The position numbers and the translations under genes are program-made. This document shows positions 33,238 through 44,416 of a DNA stretch of 64,000 nt, piece after piece. The notes beneath the pieces are model-generated. The model saw nothing but the letters and a program-made list of their open reading frames with translations. It searched no databases and was not told where the DNA came from. The stretch is taken from assembly GCA_947172415.1 (NCBI GenBank), contig OX359197.1, positions 434,001 through 498,000 of the forward strand, written 5' to 3'. The DNA comes from Chondrosia reniformis (Eukaryota > Porifera > Demospongiae > Chondrillida > Chondrillidae). Each line of letters starts with the position of its first letter. Positions within the stretch are counted from its first letter, which is position 1.

Positions 33238-35905
33238 ATAGGGCAAATATGAGTGAACATCAAAATTTGTAAAACTCTTTGGATATGCTTTAAGGATAGC
33301 TGTGAATGCTGACAGGAAGTTTCAGCTTCACATCTTTCCAATTGACAGAGTTACAGCACTAAATGTACATTAGATTCTTGTATACAAATTTAATGTATGG
33401 TGAGAGATACGTAGGGCAAATATGAGTGATCATCAAAATTTGCAAAACTCTTTGGATATGTTTTATGGATGTCTGTGAATGCTGAACGCAAGTTTCAGCT
33501 TCACATCTTTCCAATTGACAGAGTTACACCACTAAATGTACATTCTGCTATACAAATTTAATGTATGGTGAGAGATAGGGCAAATATGATAGAACATCAA
33601 AATTTGTAAAACTCTTTGGATATGCTTTAAGGATGTCTGTGAATGCTGACAACAAGTTTCAGCTTCACATCTTTCCAATTGACAGAGTTACAGCACTAAA
33701 TGTACATTAGATTCTTGTATACAAATTTAAAGTATGGTGAGATATATATAGGGCAAATATGAGTGAACATCAAAATTTGTAAAACTCTTTGGATATGCTT
33801 TAAGGATAGCTGTGAATGCTGACAGCAAGTTTCAGCTTCACATCTTTCCAATTGACAGAGTTATTGCACTAAATGTACATTAGATTCTTGTATACAAATT
33901 TAAAGTATGGTGAGAGATAGGGCAAATATGAGTGAACATCAAAATTTGCAAAACTCTTTGGATATGCTTTAGGGATAGCTGTAAATGCTGACAACAAGTT
34001 TCAGCTTCACATCTTTCCAATTGACAGAGTTACAGCACTAAATGTACATTAGATTCTTGTATACAAATTTAAAGTATGGTGAGATATAGGGCAAATATGA
34101 GTGAACATCAAAATTTGCAAAACTCTTTGGATATGCTTTAAGGATAGCTGTGAATGCTGACAGCAAGTTTCAGCTTCATATCTTTCCAATTGACAGAGTT
34201 ACAGCACTAAATGTACATTAGATTCTTGTATACAAATTTAATGTATGGTGAGAGATAAGGCAAATATGAGTGAACATCAAAATTTGCGAAACTCTTTGGA
34301 TATGTTTTATGGATGTCTGTGAATGCTGACAGGAAGTTTCAGCTTCACATCTTTCCAATTGACAGAGTTATTGCACTAAATGTACATTAGATTCTGCTAT
34401 ACAAATTTAATGTATGGTGAGAGATAGAGCAAATATGAGTGAACATCAAAATTTGCAAAACTCTTTGGATATGCTTTAAGGATGTCTGTGAATGCTGACA
34501 ACAAGTTTCAGCTTCACATCTTTCCAATTGACAGAGTTACAGCACTAAATGTACATTAGATTCTTGTATACAAATTTAATGTATGGTGAGAGATAGGACA
34601 AATATGAGTGAACATCAAAATTTGCAAAACTCTTTGGATATGCTTTAAGGATAGCTGTGAATGCTGACAGCAAGTTTCAGCTTCACATCTTTCCAATTGA
34701 CAGAGTTACAGCACTAAATGTACATTAGATTCTTGTATAGAAATTTAATGTACGGGAGTTTCGTAATAATATAAATGGCCGACCTAGAGAAGGGAATATT
34801 GAAAATACGTTACTTTTAGATGTATATTTGAATGACGAGAACGCTTTTAAAGATTTTAATGCACATGGATATTCACTCTGTAATACTTGATTGTTTTGAA
34901 GTAGTATCTGTCCATATTATAATATATGGATGTCGCTAAAGTGAAAAATCGTCAATCGACTGCTAAAGAAACTCCAAAGGAAAAAAATTGGACCATACCG
35001 AACGCTACCATCCACGACGCTCAGAGGCCGGGATCGGTGGTAACGCTCTGCCGAGTTGAGCTTTGGGTGTCACTTGCGTGAGAAGAACCAGTTCTTCTCG
35101 ATATGGCCGACTCATATGAATCCTAAGATATCAGATGCCAATCCCACATTACGTGGAACCCCCCCGAAATCCGGATTATTGGTGAGCACGTCTCTATGGC
35201 ACCAACCGATTAGGAGACAGCTTCAGAGTCTAAGCGCTACCAACTTCTATGGGAACCGCAACCACCATAGAGATGTGTCCAGGTAGGCCTACTATTATAA
35301 GGTTTTATCTTCTATTTAAATAAAGTAATTGCCTATGAAAACGCTTGTGGTTGTCGAATCTTCAATACTTTAGAATAGGGTATTTTTCGATCTGCAGTAA
35401 CTCGGGTATCCTTTTTTGAAATTTTACAAAACTAGCAGGATATACTGTATAGCTATATGTGCATACAGCCAAGAGGTTTCAGCTTCATATCTTTCCAATT
35501 GACAGAGTTACGGCACTAAATGTAGATTAGATTCTTGTATACAAATTTAATGTATGGTGAGAGATAGGGCAAATAATAGTGAACATCAAAATTTGCAAAA
35601 CTCTTTGGATATGTTTTATGGATGTCTGTGAATGGTGACAGCAAGTTTCAGCTTCACATCTTTCCAATTGACAGAGTTACAGCACTAAATGTACATTAGA
35701 TTCTTGTATACAAATTTAATGTATGGTGAGAGATAGGGCAAATATGAGTGAACATCAAAATTTGCAAAGCTCTTTGGATATGCTTTAAGGATAGCTGTGA
35801 ATGCTGACAGCAAGTTTCAGCTTCACATCTTTCCAATTGACAGAGTTACAGCACTAAATGTACATTAGATTCTTGTATACAAATTTAAAGTATGGTGAGA
35901 TATAT
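33238..35905 (+). repeat. Satellite array 2 (169-bp monomer) with one core
   Basis: Begins TAGGGCAAATATGAG about 160 bp behind the stop of the type C gene and ends GGTGAGATATATATATCCCTC. After removing the 723-bp core about 11-12 monomers remain. One unit carries an extra CGTA at 33410-33413 (GATACGTAGGG). Confidence 0.95.
34753..35475 (+). mobile_element. 723-bp core element, copy 3
   Basis: Same junctions, length and content as the other four cores. One missense difference (Leu to Phe) lies in the 76-codon open stretch near 35247. The only core in array 2. Confidence 0.75.
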
Positions 35906-35980
35906 ATATCCCTCATAATATAATATATACCATTTATTTAGGGTATATATACTATACGTATGCATAATAACGTATATTGT

Positions 35981-36188
35981 TGCCTCTCCCAGTATTTTTG
36001 GAAATAACTATTTCTGTGAATCAGCCACAATAAAATACCAACCTCCAGAAGGTGATGGATATCAGTGGTACACTGACTACACATTGTGGCAAGGTAATTG
36101 TTATGAAGGTAGCAACAGTTGTCCGGATGACGCATTCCATGGCAACATTGTATGGCCAACAGAGATTTGGGAACTTTTTGTGTACTGA
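35981..36188 (+). pseudogene. FReD C-terminal remnant with internal deletion
   Basis: Frame open from CCCAGT through [27 protein letters not shown] and NSCPDDA to FHGNIVWPTEIWELFVY and stop TGA 36186-36188. The stretch normally reading GRPWFNV...EVRWCG is deleted in frame, and one Cys of the CC pair is Ser. No start or signal. It lies just past the right flank of array 2. Confidence 0.75.
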
Positions 36189-36233
36189 AGTGATAGATGC
36201 ATAGTAAAGTCACTTTCTCAAGACAAAAATATC

Positions 36234-36374
36234 TTCTATGTGTCTGGTATTACAATAACAAGAGGTCCTTCTAATGGTTCATCCAATCAGAGCCAACCTA
36301 CTACCACAGTCACTGAAACAGTTTATATAACTATATATAAACATGTAGTTCTTGTCATTGATAAGCAGCTGTAA
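36234..36374 (+). pseudogene. Chimeric fragment: FReD middle fused to type A linker
   Basis: A single frame reads [14 protein letters not shown] (middle of the C-terminal domain) and continues without a break into [19 protein letters not shown] (linker that normally follows the collagen tract), then stops at TAA 36372-36374. The join lies at GGTTCATCC. It is a direct product of recombination between non-equivalent parts of family genes. Confidence 0.75.
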
Positions 36375-36575
36375 GATGTTGCCTTATCCTAATTTGGATG
36401 CAGTACGAAGAAATCCCTACCCCAAGAAGTTGCCTGTCTGCACATGACTATGTCAAACATTCAAATAAATGAAGGAAACTCCACATTGATTACATAGACT
36501 AACCATATACACACACCTCCTACATATATATATGTTACAGAAGTCACTCCTTATTAATAAAATTCCTTAGAAGAG

Positions 36576-36581
36576 TATAAA
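36576..36581 (+). promoter_or_regulatory. TATA box of second type A gene
   Basis: TATAAA in GAGTATAAATATGTGTCC, 115 bp before the ATG at 36696, matching 8042-8047. Confidence 0.55.
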
Positions 36582-36695
36582 TATGTGTCCAGTTTCATTC
36601 TCTGCTTCAGTGAACAAATCAATCAGTTATAGTGTCTTGAGGGAATACAGCAATCTCAGATATTATATCAGCCAAGCTCCATCTGTAGCTGCAAG

Positions 36696-37832
36696 ATGTT
36701 CCTGCTGCATGTACTAGTACTAGCATTGACTGCTTATGTAAATGCTCAGTCGAATGAAGGAAAATGCCATACTTTTCCATCACTGCATATCATCCCTGGT
36801 CCGCCTGGTCCTCCTGGTCCACCTGGTCCCCCTGGTCCACCTGGTCCACCTGGTCCATCTAGTCCCCCTGGTCCTCCTGGTCCACCCGGTCCACCTGGTT
36901 CATCCAATCAGTGCCAAGCTACTACTACAGTCACTGAAACAGTTTATATAACTACAGAAATTCCCGTAGAGACCCCTACTTACTACGTACCTTCACCAAG
37001 TCATTCTCCATCAAGTTCTCCTTGTATTGGTTCCTCTCCATACCAGCCTGCTTCTTCCTGCCGTGATGTCTACAAGAACAATAATCTTTGTCCTTCTGGT
37101 CTCTATTGGATCTCCACTGAATTATTTCCTCAACAAGTCTACTGTGATATGGATACCACAGCATGTGGAATGAGAGGAGTTATGCGTATAGCCTATCTGG
37201 ATACCAGTGTATCAGATACCTGTCCCTGTAATCTTACTAAGTATGAGGTTAATGGTAAAACTATGTGTGGCAGACATAATCTAACAGTTCCATGTGATTC
37301 TGTATATTACCCATCTCATGGAGTAGAGTACAGTAATATTTGTGGTAGAGCAGTGGGGTATGCTCACAGTGGAGTTTTCTCATGTGCATTTTTCTGGAAT
37401 TCAACTGGTACGGTCTATTGGCATGACACCTCCATTAATGGTCTCTATGCAACTGGTGTCACAATAACAAGAGGTCCTTCTAATGATCGTACTCATGTCT
37501 GGACATTTGCTTCCGGTCGACGAGAAGTCGGTCATGATGGTTGTAACTGTCCCTGTGTTCCAGATGGAACTGCTGCTCCCAGTTTTGTTGGAAACAACTA
37601 TTTCTGTGAATCAGCCACAAAATACTATCCTCAAAATCAGTGGTACACTAACTATACAATGTGGCAAGGTAATTGTTATGAAGGTAGCAACTGTTGTCCT
37701 GACGATGGAAGACCATGGTTCAATGTAACACTGGACAGTCCTACCAATCAAGATATAGAAGTACGCTGGTGTGGATATACAACTCAGTTTGACAACATTG
37801 CAACAGAGAGTTTGGAGATTTTTGTCTACTAA
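36696..37832 (+). CDS. Type A: collagen-tract FReD-like secreted protein
   Basis: 378 residues, intact. Signal peptide [17 protein letters not shown]. The collagen-like tract at about 35-68 is longer than in the gene at 8159: five GPP triplets, GPS, an interrupting SPP (Gly replaced by Ser), three GPP and GSS. A Thr/Ser/Pro linker, one half-module ([14 protein letters not shown]..., QQVYCDM) and the full shared domain follow, ending LEIFVY. Variable segments are [16 protein letters not shown] and [15 protein letters not shown]. An extra Cys occurs in DTCPCNLTK (Ser in relatives). The tract is built from 9-bp GGTCCACCT-type units, so length change by slippage is likely. Confidence 0.85.
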   Translation: MFLLHVLVLALTAYVNAQSNEGKCHTFPSLHIIPGPPGPPGPPGPPGPPGPPGPSSPPGPPGPPGPPGSSNQCQATTTVTETVYITTEIPVETPTYYVPSPSHSPSSSPCIGSSPYQPASSCRDVYKNNNLCPSGLYWISTELFPQQVYCDMDTTACGMRGVMRIAYLDTSVSDTCPCNLTKYEVNGKTMCGRHNLTVPCDSVYYPSHGVEYSNICGRAVGYAHSGVFSCAFFWNSTGTVYWHDTSINGLYATGVTITRGPSNDRTHVWTFASGRREVGHDGCNCPCVPDGTAAPSFVGNNYFCESATKYYPQNQWYTNYTMWQGNCYEGSNCCPDDGRPWFNVTLDSPTNQDIEVRWCGYTTQFDNIATESLEIFVY

Positions 37833-38055
37833 TAAGAGAAGTAGTTTAATATACACACTTGATCATTACATTCAATTCTTTAATTAAAGATCTACTGAAC
37901 ACATATGTACTACATGTACTAGACAAGTACATTAATCACTCTGAAGTTGTGGTTTAGATTATCAGTAATTTAAATATAATGTATATATATGCAAATAATT
38001 AAGGTATATCTAAGACTGCAGGTTGTCAGTATATAGAGTTTACAGTACTTTTGGG
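37833..38055. other. 3' flank of type A gene
   Basis: AT-rich; not shared with other blocks as far as I can see. No clear AATAAA near the stop. Confidence 0.3.
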
Positions 38056-38197
38056 TCGGTTGTCCAGACTGGATGTTGCAATCAGTAACTAGCTCGTGAC
38101 TACCATTTGAACAAACTTTCCACTAGAATGACATCACCATGCATACGGTGATGACCTTTTATAATTACTGATTGCAATGTCAAGTCTGGACAATCGA
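38056..38197. mobile_element. MITE-like foldback element
   Basis: About 30-bp imperfect terminal inverted repeats: 38059-38088 (GTTGTCCAGACTGG... CAATCAGTAA) and 38165-38194 (TTACTGATTG...AGTCTGGACAAT), about 26 of 30 positions matching, separated by 76 bp. It is single copy in the window and absent behind the sister gene at 8159. No clear target duplication was identified. Confidence 0.6.
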
Positions 38198-38970
38198 TAC
38201 ATACCGTATATATGGAATTGAATATGTGTGTCAAAAGAAAGCAAATTGCGAGTTTTGCCTGTATGCGCAATCTTTTGACACGTATTGATTTGACAATGAT
38301 AGATAATAGTTAAGTCACTTTCTCAGGACAAAAGTAGCTGTTTAATTCCTGCTGAGGACACCTCTGGGTCAAATATCAAAGGTGCTAATGTATGTATGTT
38401 TACCAAGGTTCAAAAATATACAAAGTGTTAGAAGCTAATAAATTACAGAAGTTTTGGTTATTATTGAAGAGATTCAGAAATAAAATCACTCAATTTTCAA
38501 ATCCAGCAAAGTTTCTGTAAATGAATTATACTTCATTACATTAGTAATCAAATGTAATAATGCTTCATATTGTCCATAGTCAACTGTATATATTAAGTCA
38601 GCTCCTAGCAACCTTATCAGCCAATAACTTTACAAGGACTTTCTTCACATGACCTACCTAGAATTACAAATAAAAAGTGATAAGTTAAACAACAATATTG
38701 CATTAAAGTAATCAGTAATAAAAGTAGAGATTAAACTGCTGATTATGCAATCATCACTTCAAAGAGCACCAATTAGATATACATATGTACATGATGACAT
38801 TCTCTGTATGAGAATACTTCCCTCAACCTCCAGCAGCCACATCAGTCACTGAAGAAGACCCCAAGGGTCAAAATGAACCATCTCAAAGATAAGTTTGGCA
38901 CAGTTTAGAAGAAATCCCTATCAACTAAGAAACCGCATTATTACGTATATGCGATTGATACACCACTTAC

Positions 38971-39094
38971 CCTTACAGTGGTCTGGTCCTCTGGAGGAGG
39001 AGTAACACTAAAGAGATCACTCCTTACTACATCACTACACTCCTCAGTCTCACTAGATGGCAACACAGTTAGAGCTCTCAAGTAATTCTGGTGA
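38971..39094 (-). CDS. Exon B, duplicon copy IV
   Basis: Reverse strand, 124 bp with donor AGG|GTAAGT and the same coding words (LRALTVLPSSETEE, then CSDVV, then FSVTPPPED). The acceptor is altered to TTCAG (TTTAG in copies III and V) but still AG. In phase with exon A at 39373-39431. Confidence 0.55.
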
Positions 39095-39372
39095 CTGAAC
39101 ACAGAAGAGATAACTTCTGAATATATATACTTATGCTTGAATGAATACAGACTTGGAAGAAAAATTCAAATGTGGTCATCATTTCAATGATATCATTATT
39201 AATAAAGATTGTTCTTATCAGCACATGACATTGATGAAGTGAAATGAATCACACACATCTAAAATGTAACAGTGCAGTACTAGGAGTCCAAGATGAGTAT
39301 TCAGTCACTGGGCTGGTTAGGTAGAATAACTCCAGTGTTTATCACTTTCATAATCTGTATACTTTCACTCAC

Positions 39373-39431
39373 CTAAATTCCCGTGGCATGAGAGAGTCAA
39401 GTTCTTCTTGAAACTGTACATATTGTCCTCC
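39373..39431 (-). CDS. Exon A, duplicon copy IV
   Basis: Reverse strand, 59 bp, GGQYVQFQEELDSLMPREF-like (CACGGGAATTTAG at its end replaces CACAGGGATTTAG), with acceptor TATAG and donor GTGAGT retained. Confidence 0.5.
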
Positions 39432-41056
39432 CTATACAATATATTAGTATACATATGTACTGTATATAAGTTCTGTATGTATATAATTGCTGATTAATTA
39501 AATAGGAGGTGTACATGTGAAGTATCTAGTACCTAGGTATATAGTCACAAACCATCAAATACAAAATAGTGTTTCAGTCTATTCTATTAGTATAGCCTCC
39601 TATATGTATGTACTGTATATAATATAACTAAATAACAGATTATATATTACGTATATATATGTATATACATGTCATGATGTCGATAGTGAAGTGGTTTTAC
39701 AGGTTGTTATTATACAGAATCACCAGATTATATATATAGTAGATAGTAAAGAAATTGATATTTGGTGACTATATTTGTGCAACACAAATTACATAAACAT
39801 CAACAGCATTTAATTTGTGGTGAGGTAATGATAAAATTTACTCCTTAAATAGATGACCCGTGTCATATGTATATATATGAGTAGAATATAACAAAACATC
39901 TATATGTACTTTCACAAAAATATGGTGCTAGCTTTATATGCAGTACCTCAAGGATTGCTGATAACAAGAAAGAGTAGTAAACGCATTCTTTACTACTACC
40001 AGAATCTTCTTCCTACATAAACACATACATAATACTCTAAAATGTAGATTCATAATATAATTAATTTGTAAGATGTGGTAATATACTCTTGCAAAATAGG
40101 AATGCATGAAAAAGATGAAAAAGATAAAAATGATCAAAGCTGCATGATCTCCTGAATGGGGTTATCCTAAAGAGCTCTTATAGAGCAGTACTTGAAGTTG
40201 GACTGGAGTGAGGTAGCCTGCATGTTTCCACTGTGAACATTGCAGCTAAAGTTACCAATCTATACTAGCTACGGTGACCACTTAAGTATGAGCTAAGTTA
40301 GTGCTCTGTTGTGCCTAGCAGTAGTAGGGCTTCATAATATTCCAATTTTCAGAATGTTAGATCTCTATTTGAACCACTTAATATTTGAAAATTGAATAAC
40401 TAATTCACTGCTAATTGACCATCAGTTTTAGCCAAAACACTATAATACGTGTTTGATGTATTCAACACAAAGGAGAATCATGTACACTGTTCATGAATAT
40501 TACAACATTGTTACCTTGACAACATATATTGGATTACCTATACATATACGTACATATATATATATATATATATGTAACTATATAGGCATACATATACATA
40601 AGAATATATATAAGGTAAAAATGGTGCATTATTTTCATTATTATTGTATATATGGCCAAGATTAACGTATAAACATTAGTAGATATACATATATAGTAAA
40701 GCTGTGTATATTATAGAAAAGAGTGAAATTAGTAAATAAAGATTCCCAAAGAAGAGATATAGAAGAGAAATAGTTGCTGGAGAATTCAAGTTGGATTGTA
40801 TGAATTATTGTACATACGTATATCTCTGTGTGTAGTCCCTTTAATTCGGAAATTTTTATGAATTATCATTTTAGTTATTATATTGTTTGACTATATACTA
40901 CGTAGGAAATAAGGTCTTAGGAAATAACTAATCTGAATACTAATATCTACTTTGTTGTATTGTTGATTTGTTATTTCCTATAAGATTGTTCCTATATACA
41001 TACTTGATGAATGTGTATTTAGTGTTGTAAAGGTTCCTTCATATTATTTGTAGAAG

Positions 41057-42270
41057 ATGAAGCTCCTGTGTTCTTTGGTGTCTGTCTTCTTGTTACTGTC
41101 TGGTCAAGTGACCTCTCAGCAGTCTCAAGAGAGTTCTTCCTGTATCAAAACCTGTCCTGGTCTATCTGATGAATCTCCTGCAGTTTGCTGCTACCAGATC
41201 TTTAGATGCAACTCTCTCAGTCCTTCTGGATACTACTGGATCAGGAATAATGGAACAGTCCAAGCAACTCACTGTGAAATGGACCTCGTGAAGATCACTT
41301 CTATAACTCCAGGTTCAAGTGAAGACTATCCAGCTGACTCATGCTTTGATGTGTACGACTGTGACCCTTACACTAAAAATGGTAACTATTGGATTAGGTC
41401 ATCTTCACATCCTAGTCAGGTGTATTGTAATATTAACAACATTCCAAGACTTAGGTTACTGTATGGAAACCGTATTGCTACACCAGCTGATTCGTATAGT
41501 GCCATCTATAAGTACAATCCTTCAAGTCCTTCTGGGTACTACTGGATAAAGACTTCTTCATCTCCTCAACAAGTCTACTGTGATATGGATACAACAGCAT
41601 GTGGAGTGAGAGGAGTCATGCGTATAGCCTATCTGGATACCAGTGTATCAGATACCTGTCCCAGTAATCTTACTAAGTATGAAGTTAATGGTACAACTAT
41701 GTGTGGAAGGAAGAACACCAATAATCCTTGGGATGCTGTATATTATCACTCTCAAGGAATAGAGTACAGTAATGTTTGTGGTAGAGCAGTTGGGTATACA
41801 TATGTAAATAATCATAATTGTGCCTTCTATTGGTCTATAGGGAATTGGCCACGCACTGGCTCTACTGGAAATGATTTACATGTGTATGGTATCTCAATAA
41901 CAAGAGGTCCTTCAAATAATCGTACTCATGTCTGCACTTATGCTGCTGGTTATAAAGAAGACCAACCTAATCCTTGTAACTGTCCCTGCGCTCCAGGTGG
42001 AACAGCTTCTCCCAGTTTTGTTGGAAATAACTATTTCTGTGAATCAGCCACAAAATATGAACCTCAAGATCAGTGGTACACTAACTACACAATGTGGCAA
42101 GGCAATTGTTATGAAGGTAGCAACTGTTGTCCTAACAATGGCCATTGAAAACCATGATTTAATGTAGCACTGGACAATTCTACTACTCAAGATATAGAGG
42201 TACGCTGGTGTGGTTATCCAAATACGCCCGACACTGTGGCAGTAGAGTTATTGGAGATCCTTGTTTTTTG
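41057..42270 (+). pseudogene. Type B FReD-like gene with premature stops
   Basis: The open frame 41057-42148 (363 codons) has the MKLLCSLVSVFLLLSGQVTS signal, three half-modules and most of the shared domain. It ends at SNCCPNNGH followed by TGA because the DDGRPW site is altered (extra bases CCATTG at about 42140). A second in-frame TGA replaces the conserved Trp codon (42156). Beyond these the frame is recognisable to VAVELLEILVF and TGA at about 42270. Other losses: Cys to Tyr in the third module (DSYSAIYK) and Trp to Cys in THVCTYAAG. Variable segments (NPWDAV, WPRTGS) match the gene at 11868. A shortened product could be made, but accumulated changes point to decay. Confidence 0.75.
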
Positions 42271-42672
42271 ATAGAAACATAAAAAACACAACCATATGCA
42301 TAGAGGATGTATGTTCAATTAGAAACTGTATTGCTAATATGATACACATTTCTATAGATCTGCTTCTAGGACAATAAGGTTAGGAATTTGACATAGTATT
42401 GCAATGTTAAGAATGTTACATAAAAGATTACGTGTCACCAATACTTAATGGAAAGCTTCATAAAGGATATTGTGTACTTAACTAAGCTATAAACAACCAA
42501 ATTGCATTCTTACTTCATTGCTAATAGACTTGTGGTAGCCATAATGTAACAAATAATACATTATATATTATGTATAAGCCATAACTCTTTTACTAGTGAC
42601 TAATATATAAACACATTATATGCATTATCAAAATATAGGAACACATTAGTAAGAGCTCCAGTTGAGGCTACG
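42271..42672 (+). other. Type C leader
   Basis: Same leader as before 16480 and 31972 (CTTTTACTAGTGACTAATA, AAGAGCTCCAGTTGAGGC), with a TATA box at 42604-42611, 62 bp before the ATG. Confidence 0.5.
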
Positions 42673-43767
42673 ATGCATTACAGAGAAACTTCATTACTTA
42701 TCTTCTTATTCTGTCTCCTGAACTATGATCTAGTTCACTGTGCAGAGGAGAGGAGAGTGATGCGTGATTTACAACAAAACTGCACTAGTGCCGCTTGTCC
42801 TGGTATATCTATACACTGTCCTGCTACCTCCTGTTTTGAAGTGCTGAAATGTAACTCTCTCAGTCCATCAGGATATTACTGGATCAGGACATCTTCGTGT
42901 GTACAGAGAATGTACTGTAAAATGGAGAAGATTACTTGCAACTTTCCTGGGTCATGTGCTGAATATCCTGCAGAATCTTGTCGTTCTATATTTGAATGTG
43001 ATCCTTCAATAACTTCAGGAGACTATTGGATTAAGACTTCTTCATCTCCTCAACAAGTCTATTGTGATATGGATACAACAGCATGTGGAGTGAGAGGAGT
43101 CATGCGTATAGCCTATCTGGATACTAGTGTATCAGATACCTGTCCCAGTAATCTTACTAAGTATGAGGTCAATGGTACAACTATGTGTGGTAGACATAAT
43201 CTAACAGTTCCATGTGATTCTGTATATTATCCATCTCATGGAGTAGAGTACAGTAATATTTGTGGTAGAGCAGTTGGTTACAGTCAGAAGGGAATAGCTG
43301 TTTGTGGTTTTTGGTGGAGTACTGCTATTGCCTCCTGGGACTTCATCTCCATCAATGATCTCTATGTTTCTGGTGTCACAATAACAAGAGGTCCTTGTTA
43401 TGATCGCACTCATGTCTGGACTTATGCTGCTGGACATTCTGCTACAGTAGATGATGCTTGTAACTGTCCCTGTGCCCCAAATGGTACTGCTGCTCCCAGT
43501 TTTGTTGGAAACAATTATTTCTGTGAATCGGCCACAAAATACGAACCTCCAGTAGGTGATGGCCATCAGTGGTACACTAACTACACATTGTGGCAAGGCA
43601 ATTGTTATGAAGGTAGCAACTGTTGTCCTAACGATGGAAGACCATGGTTTAATGTAGCACTGTTCAGTCCTACCAATCAAGATATAGAAGTACGCTGGTG
43701 TGGATATCCAGGGCTTAATTTATATGGCAATGTAGCAACAGAGATTTTGGAACTTTTTGTGTACTGA
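42673..43767 (+). CDS. Type C: two-module FReD-like secreted protein
   Basis: 364 residues, intact. Same architecture as the gene at 31972: signal peptide MHYRETSLLIFLFCLLNYDLVHC, two half-modules, complete shared domain ending ILELFVY. It lacks three residues after MRDLQ (relatives have DGE or GGE) and has CCPNDG instead of CCPDDG, a change shared with the pseudogene at 44815. Unlike the other three type C genes it is not followed by a satellite array; its 3' flank preserves what looks like the uninterrupted insertion site (about 43.91 kb). Confidence 0.85.
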   Translation: MHYRETSLLIFLFCLLNYDLVHCAEERRVMRDLQQNCTSAACPGISIHCPATSCFEVLKCNSLSPSGYYWIRTSSCVQRMYCKMEKITCNFPGSCAEYPAESCRSIFECDPSITSGDYWIKTSSSPQQVYCDMDTTACGVRGVMRIAYLDTSVSDTCPSNLTKYEVNGTTMCGRHNLTVPCDSVYYPSHGVEYSNICGRAVGYSQKGIAVCGFWWSTAIASWDFISINDLYVSGVTITRGPCYDRTHVWTYAAGHSATVDDACNCPCAPNGTAAPSFVGNNYFCESATKYEPPVGDGHQWYTNYTLWQGNCYEGSNCCPNDGRPWFNVALFSPTNQDIEVRWCGYPGLNLYGNVATEILELFVY

Positions 43768-44046
43768 AATGATAGATTCATATAGTTAAGTCATTTAATC
43801 AAAACAAAAATATCTTTTCAAAAGAGAAATAGATAAGATACATCTTATATTTTCAATATTAACTGGAAATATGTTTGCATTATCACTATTAAGACCCATA
43901 TTAAGTGTATATACCCCTCATAATACAATATATACCATTTATTTAGGGTATACTATACGTACGTATGCATAATAACGAGAAGAGAGAAAAAGAGAATTTA
44001 ATAGTTGCTGGAGAATTCAAATTGGATTGTATGAATTATTAAATAT
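43768..44046 (+). other. 3' flank with apparent empty satellite site
   Basis: Reads CATATTAAGTGTATATACCCCTCATAATAC at 43898-43927. The left part equals the sequence just before array 3 (46078), and the right part equals the sequence just after all three arrays. At about 43983 it switches to a piece of the type B leader (TTGCTGGAGAATTCAAATTGG). Confidence 0.7.
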
Positions 44047-44416
44047 ATGTATCTATGTAAAAAAGTCTTGACCGTACTCATGTCTGGACATTTGCTTCCG
44101 GTCGACATGAAGCCTATAGTAATGATTGTAACTGTCCCTGTGTTCCAAGTGGAACTGCTTCTCCCAGTTTTGTTGGAAATAACTATTTCTGTGAATCAGC
44201 CACAAAATACTGGCCTCAAAATCAGTGGTACACCAACTACACAATGTGGCAAGGCAATTGTTATGAAGGTAGTGACTGTTGTCCTGATGATGGAAGACCA
44301 TGATTTAATGTAGCACTGGACAGTCCTACTACTCAAGATATAAAAGTACTCTGGTGTGGTTATCCAAATACACCCAACACTATGGCAGTAGAGTTATTGG
44401 AGATCTTTGTTTTTTG
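44047..44416 (+). pseudogene. FReD C-terminal half fused to type B leader
   Basis: Homology starts at about 44070 ([15 protein letters not shown]) directly after a type B leader fragment, with no start, signal or modules. It contains [36 protein letters not shown] and DCCPDDGRP, then TGA in place of the Trp codon (44303-44305), then frame to VAVELLEIFVF and TGA at about 44416. The same Trp-to-stop change occurs in the gene at 41057. Confidence 0.75.

Larger units (their letters stand above)
38198..40978 (+). repeat. Duplicon copy IV and type B leader
   Basis: From about 38333 (CTGTTTAATTCCTGCTGAGG) it follows copy III through exons B and A, then the AATTTGTGGTGAGG and TCCTGAATGGGG landmarks, to the type B leader. 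It lacks the inverted repeat insertion present at 28235-28345. A (TA)n run lies at about 40553-40572. Confidence 0.7.

Noticed and set aside
40553-40572. (TA)n run as a regulatory element
   Set aside because: A simple dinucleotide run that is variable between duplicon copies, with no evidence of function.
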